64,000 bases of DNA, taken from NCBI GenBank assembly GCA_026184775.1, contig JANCYW010000008.1, positions 372,001 to 436,000 of the forward strand, in the 5' to 3' direction. Positions 62,673-64,000 of the stretch are shown in pieces. Position numbers and translations under genes: made by a program. The notes under the pieces were generated by a model. The model ran no database searches and was not told where the DNA came from. It saw only the letters and a program-made list of their open reading frames with translations. The stretch is from Cyanidium caldarium. Its lineage: Eukaryota > Rhodophyta > Bangiophyceae > Cyanidiales > Cyanidiaceae. How positions within the stretch are numbered: position 1 is the stretch's first letter; the number at the start of each line of letters is the position of its first letter.

Positions 62673-64000
62673 ATGCCGTTCGCCTACCGGATCCCGTACA
62701 AGATCGAAGCGTGCGTGTCCCACGCGCAGACGCCACCGCCGCCGCTGTGGCCGTGGGACAATGCCCGTGCCCGGAAGCGGGAGATTCGGCGCATACGCCG
62801 GCGACTGCAGCAGCACTGGCAGACGTGGGCGGTGGCCGCTCGACGGAGCTGGAAGGCGGCTTGCGGCGTGCCAGCGCACGTCGCTGCAACCTGGCGGCGG
62901 CAGTGGGGTGCCTTGGAAAAGTCCGTGATAGCCGCTCCCGCTCAGCAAGCGCACCAGCTGCAGCGTTCGCTCGTCTCATTCCTGCAGCACGCCTCGTGGG
63001 CAGTGCCACTGCAGCAGAGCGCCGCGCGGCTGCGGCATATGCTGCACACCGGTGTCGCCGAAATGCAGCGCGACGTGCACGCTTGGTCGGCACCGATGAC
63101 GTCCCGCCACTCCGCCACTCCATGTACGCCCACTCGTGCCCGACGCCCATCCCAGCGGCGGTGGGAGCCGTGGCAACGGGTCGCCCTGTGGGGATTCAGC
63201 GTCGGCGCCGCGTTGCTCACCGCGCGGCTGCTGCACTGCGGCGTGCATCGGTATGCCACTGCGGACCATCTGCCGTCGCACTTCTTTCGGGCGTCCGATG
63301 CGGCCACTGCCACCGCTGGTGGCGGCTCGCGAGCCGCCCGCAATGCCCTATGGGTGGGCGGTGCGCGCTTGCGGGGTATCGTGGTGCATGTCGGCGACGG
63401 CGACAACTTTCGCGTGCTGCACACGCCCTTTCTGACGCGTTGGTGGACGTTGTTGTGCGCCCGTTGGAACGGTGGCCGCGTGCCGCTGCGTGGCAGTCTC
63501 AGCACGCAGACCATCCACGTGCGCCTGGCCGGCATTGACGCGCCCGAGTGCGCCCACTTTGGGGCGGCTGGCCAAAAGTACGGCCCGGAGGCGCGCCAAT
63601 GGCTCACCCACTGGCTGCACCATCGCACCGTGCACCTGCAGATGTATCGGCGGGATCAGTACGGTCGGGTGGTGGCGCACGTGTGGCGCCCTGCGGATCT
63701 GCCGCTGCTGCGCTGGTTGTTGCCCTGCAAAAACGTCAGCTTGGAGATGGTGCGTGCCGGCTGGGCAGAGGTGTATCGCGGCACCGGCGCCAGCTACGGC
63801 GGAATGCGCGACGCCCTCGAGGTCGCCGAACTGCGCGCTCTGCGTCGCGGCCTGGGCATGTGGCAGCAGCAGCAGCGACGTCGCGGCTCCGTGCTGCGCG
63901 GCAACTGGTGGCGACGGTGGCTGGGCTGGGACACCAGCGGTGTCGCTTCGGCAAAGCCGATGGCAACACGGCCGAAGGACGTCAGACCCACGCCGCCGCT
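62673..64000 (+). CDS. LCL3: LCL3-like thermonuclease-family membrane nuclease (3'-truncated by window edge)
   Basis: At least 442 residues; open to the right edge. The N-terminal third is basic with Trp/Arg-rich helices; one membrane segment lies near 170-187 (VALWGFSVGAALLTARLLH). The staphylococcal-nuclease fold follows: VHVGDGDNFRVLHTP, the active-site Arg and Asp/Glu in IHVRLAGIDAPECAHFG, QKYGPEARQWLT and RRDQYGRVVAHV (second active Arg), then SLEMVRAGWAEVYRG and GLGMW. This matches fungal LCL3, a membrane nuclease of mitochondria. Catalytic residues seem intact. The tail is Arg/Trp/Gly-rich. ATG 62673. Confidence 0.88.
   Translation, partial: MPFAYRIPYKIEACVSHAQTPPPPLWPWDNARARKREIRRIRRRLQQHWQTWAVAARRSWKAACGVPAHVAATWRRQWGALEKSVIAAPAQQAHQLQRSLVSFLQHASWAVPLQQSAARLRHMLHTGVAEMQRDVHAWSAPMTSRHSATPCTPTRARRPSQRRWEPWQRVALWGFSVGAALLTARLLHCGVHRYATADHLPSHFFRASDAATATAGGGSRAARNALWVGGARLRGIVVHVGDGDNFRVLHTPFLTRWWTLLCARWNGGRVPLRGSLSTQTIHVRLAGIDAPECAHFGAAGQKYGPEARQWLTHWLHHRTVHLQMYRRDQYGRVVAHVWRPADLPLLRWLLPCKNVSLEMVRAGWAEVYRGTGASYGGMRDALEVAELRALRRGLGMWQQQQRRRGSVLRGNWWRRWLGWDTSGVASAKPMATRPKDVRPTPP

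Overview
The window looks like a piece of nuclear chromosome from a compact, GC-rich, nearly intron-free photosynthetic eukaryote, most likely a red alga of the Cyanidiophyceae (Cyanidioschyzon/Cyanidium type). The reasons are: (i) eukaryote-only genes such as PAN2, PRP38, SmG, COG8, CNOT9, SCC3, ADA3, RPT2, EB1 and NDUFV1; (ii) plastid genes encoded here with transit peptides, including IspH, geranylgeranyl reductase, CtpA, a ClpR-like protein, a PDZ protein, a rubredoxin and two pentapeptide proteins; (iii) several of those precursors begin with a phenylalanine close to the initiator Met (MAFV, MFV, MFT, CAFIAS, GFVAG), a hallmark of red-algal plastid transit peptides; (iv) a mitochondrial HslV; (v) almost every gene is one uninterrupted reading frame, with neighbours often only tens of bases apart. 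The species assignment is inference. No virus-like element, transposon, rRNA, CRISPR array or recognisable tRNA was seen.

Layout. 1-12 kb: PAN2 (cut by the left edge), FCF2, an NRAMP metal transporter, cytosolic TyrRS, ClpR-like protein, membrane rubredoxin, PRP38, ADA3 and a plastid PDZ membrane protein, followed by an 814-base non-coding stretch with strong RNA-like folding. 12-24 kb: PLAC8 protein, RMND1/DUF155 protein, lumenal pentapeptide protein, IspH, an unknown protein, geranylgeranyl reductase with a tandem duplication in its upstream region, EB1, a FYR-domain protein, ERG28 and a broken remnant of a Tah18/NDOR1-type diflavin reductase. 24-38 kb: TRM112, SDHAF2, CNOT9, ArfGAP, CCDC25, a catalytically dead PEPCK-like protein, HslV, eL38, a cytochrome b5-fused desaturase, COG8 and a CBS/DUF21 plastid transporter. 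38-52 kb: a large TPP-enzyme/EF-hand fusion, SmG, CtpA, a probable Nnf1, a hydroxyisobutyrate-dehydrogenase-like enzyme, RPAIN, SelO, a second pentapeptide protein, a small membrane protein, aspartate aminotransferase and bL33m. 52-64 kb: NDUFV1, a TauE/SafE transporter, RPT2, cohesin SCC3, a candidate securin and an LCL3-like nuclease (cut by the right edge).

The genes are mostly housekeeping and show no operon logic, but some neighbours share a theme: SCC3 sits directly downstream of a KEN/D-box protein; many mitochondrial (HslV, SDHAF2, SelO, bL33m, NDUFV1) and plastid genes are interspersed. The most unusual items are the PEPCK-like pseudoenzyme, the TPP/EF-hand/unknown-domain fusion, the securin candidate, the reductase pseudogene with two adjacent in-frame stops beside ERG28, the structured intergenic RNA candidate, and two convergent gene pairs that share a CTAG as overlapping stop codons.
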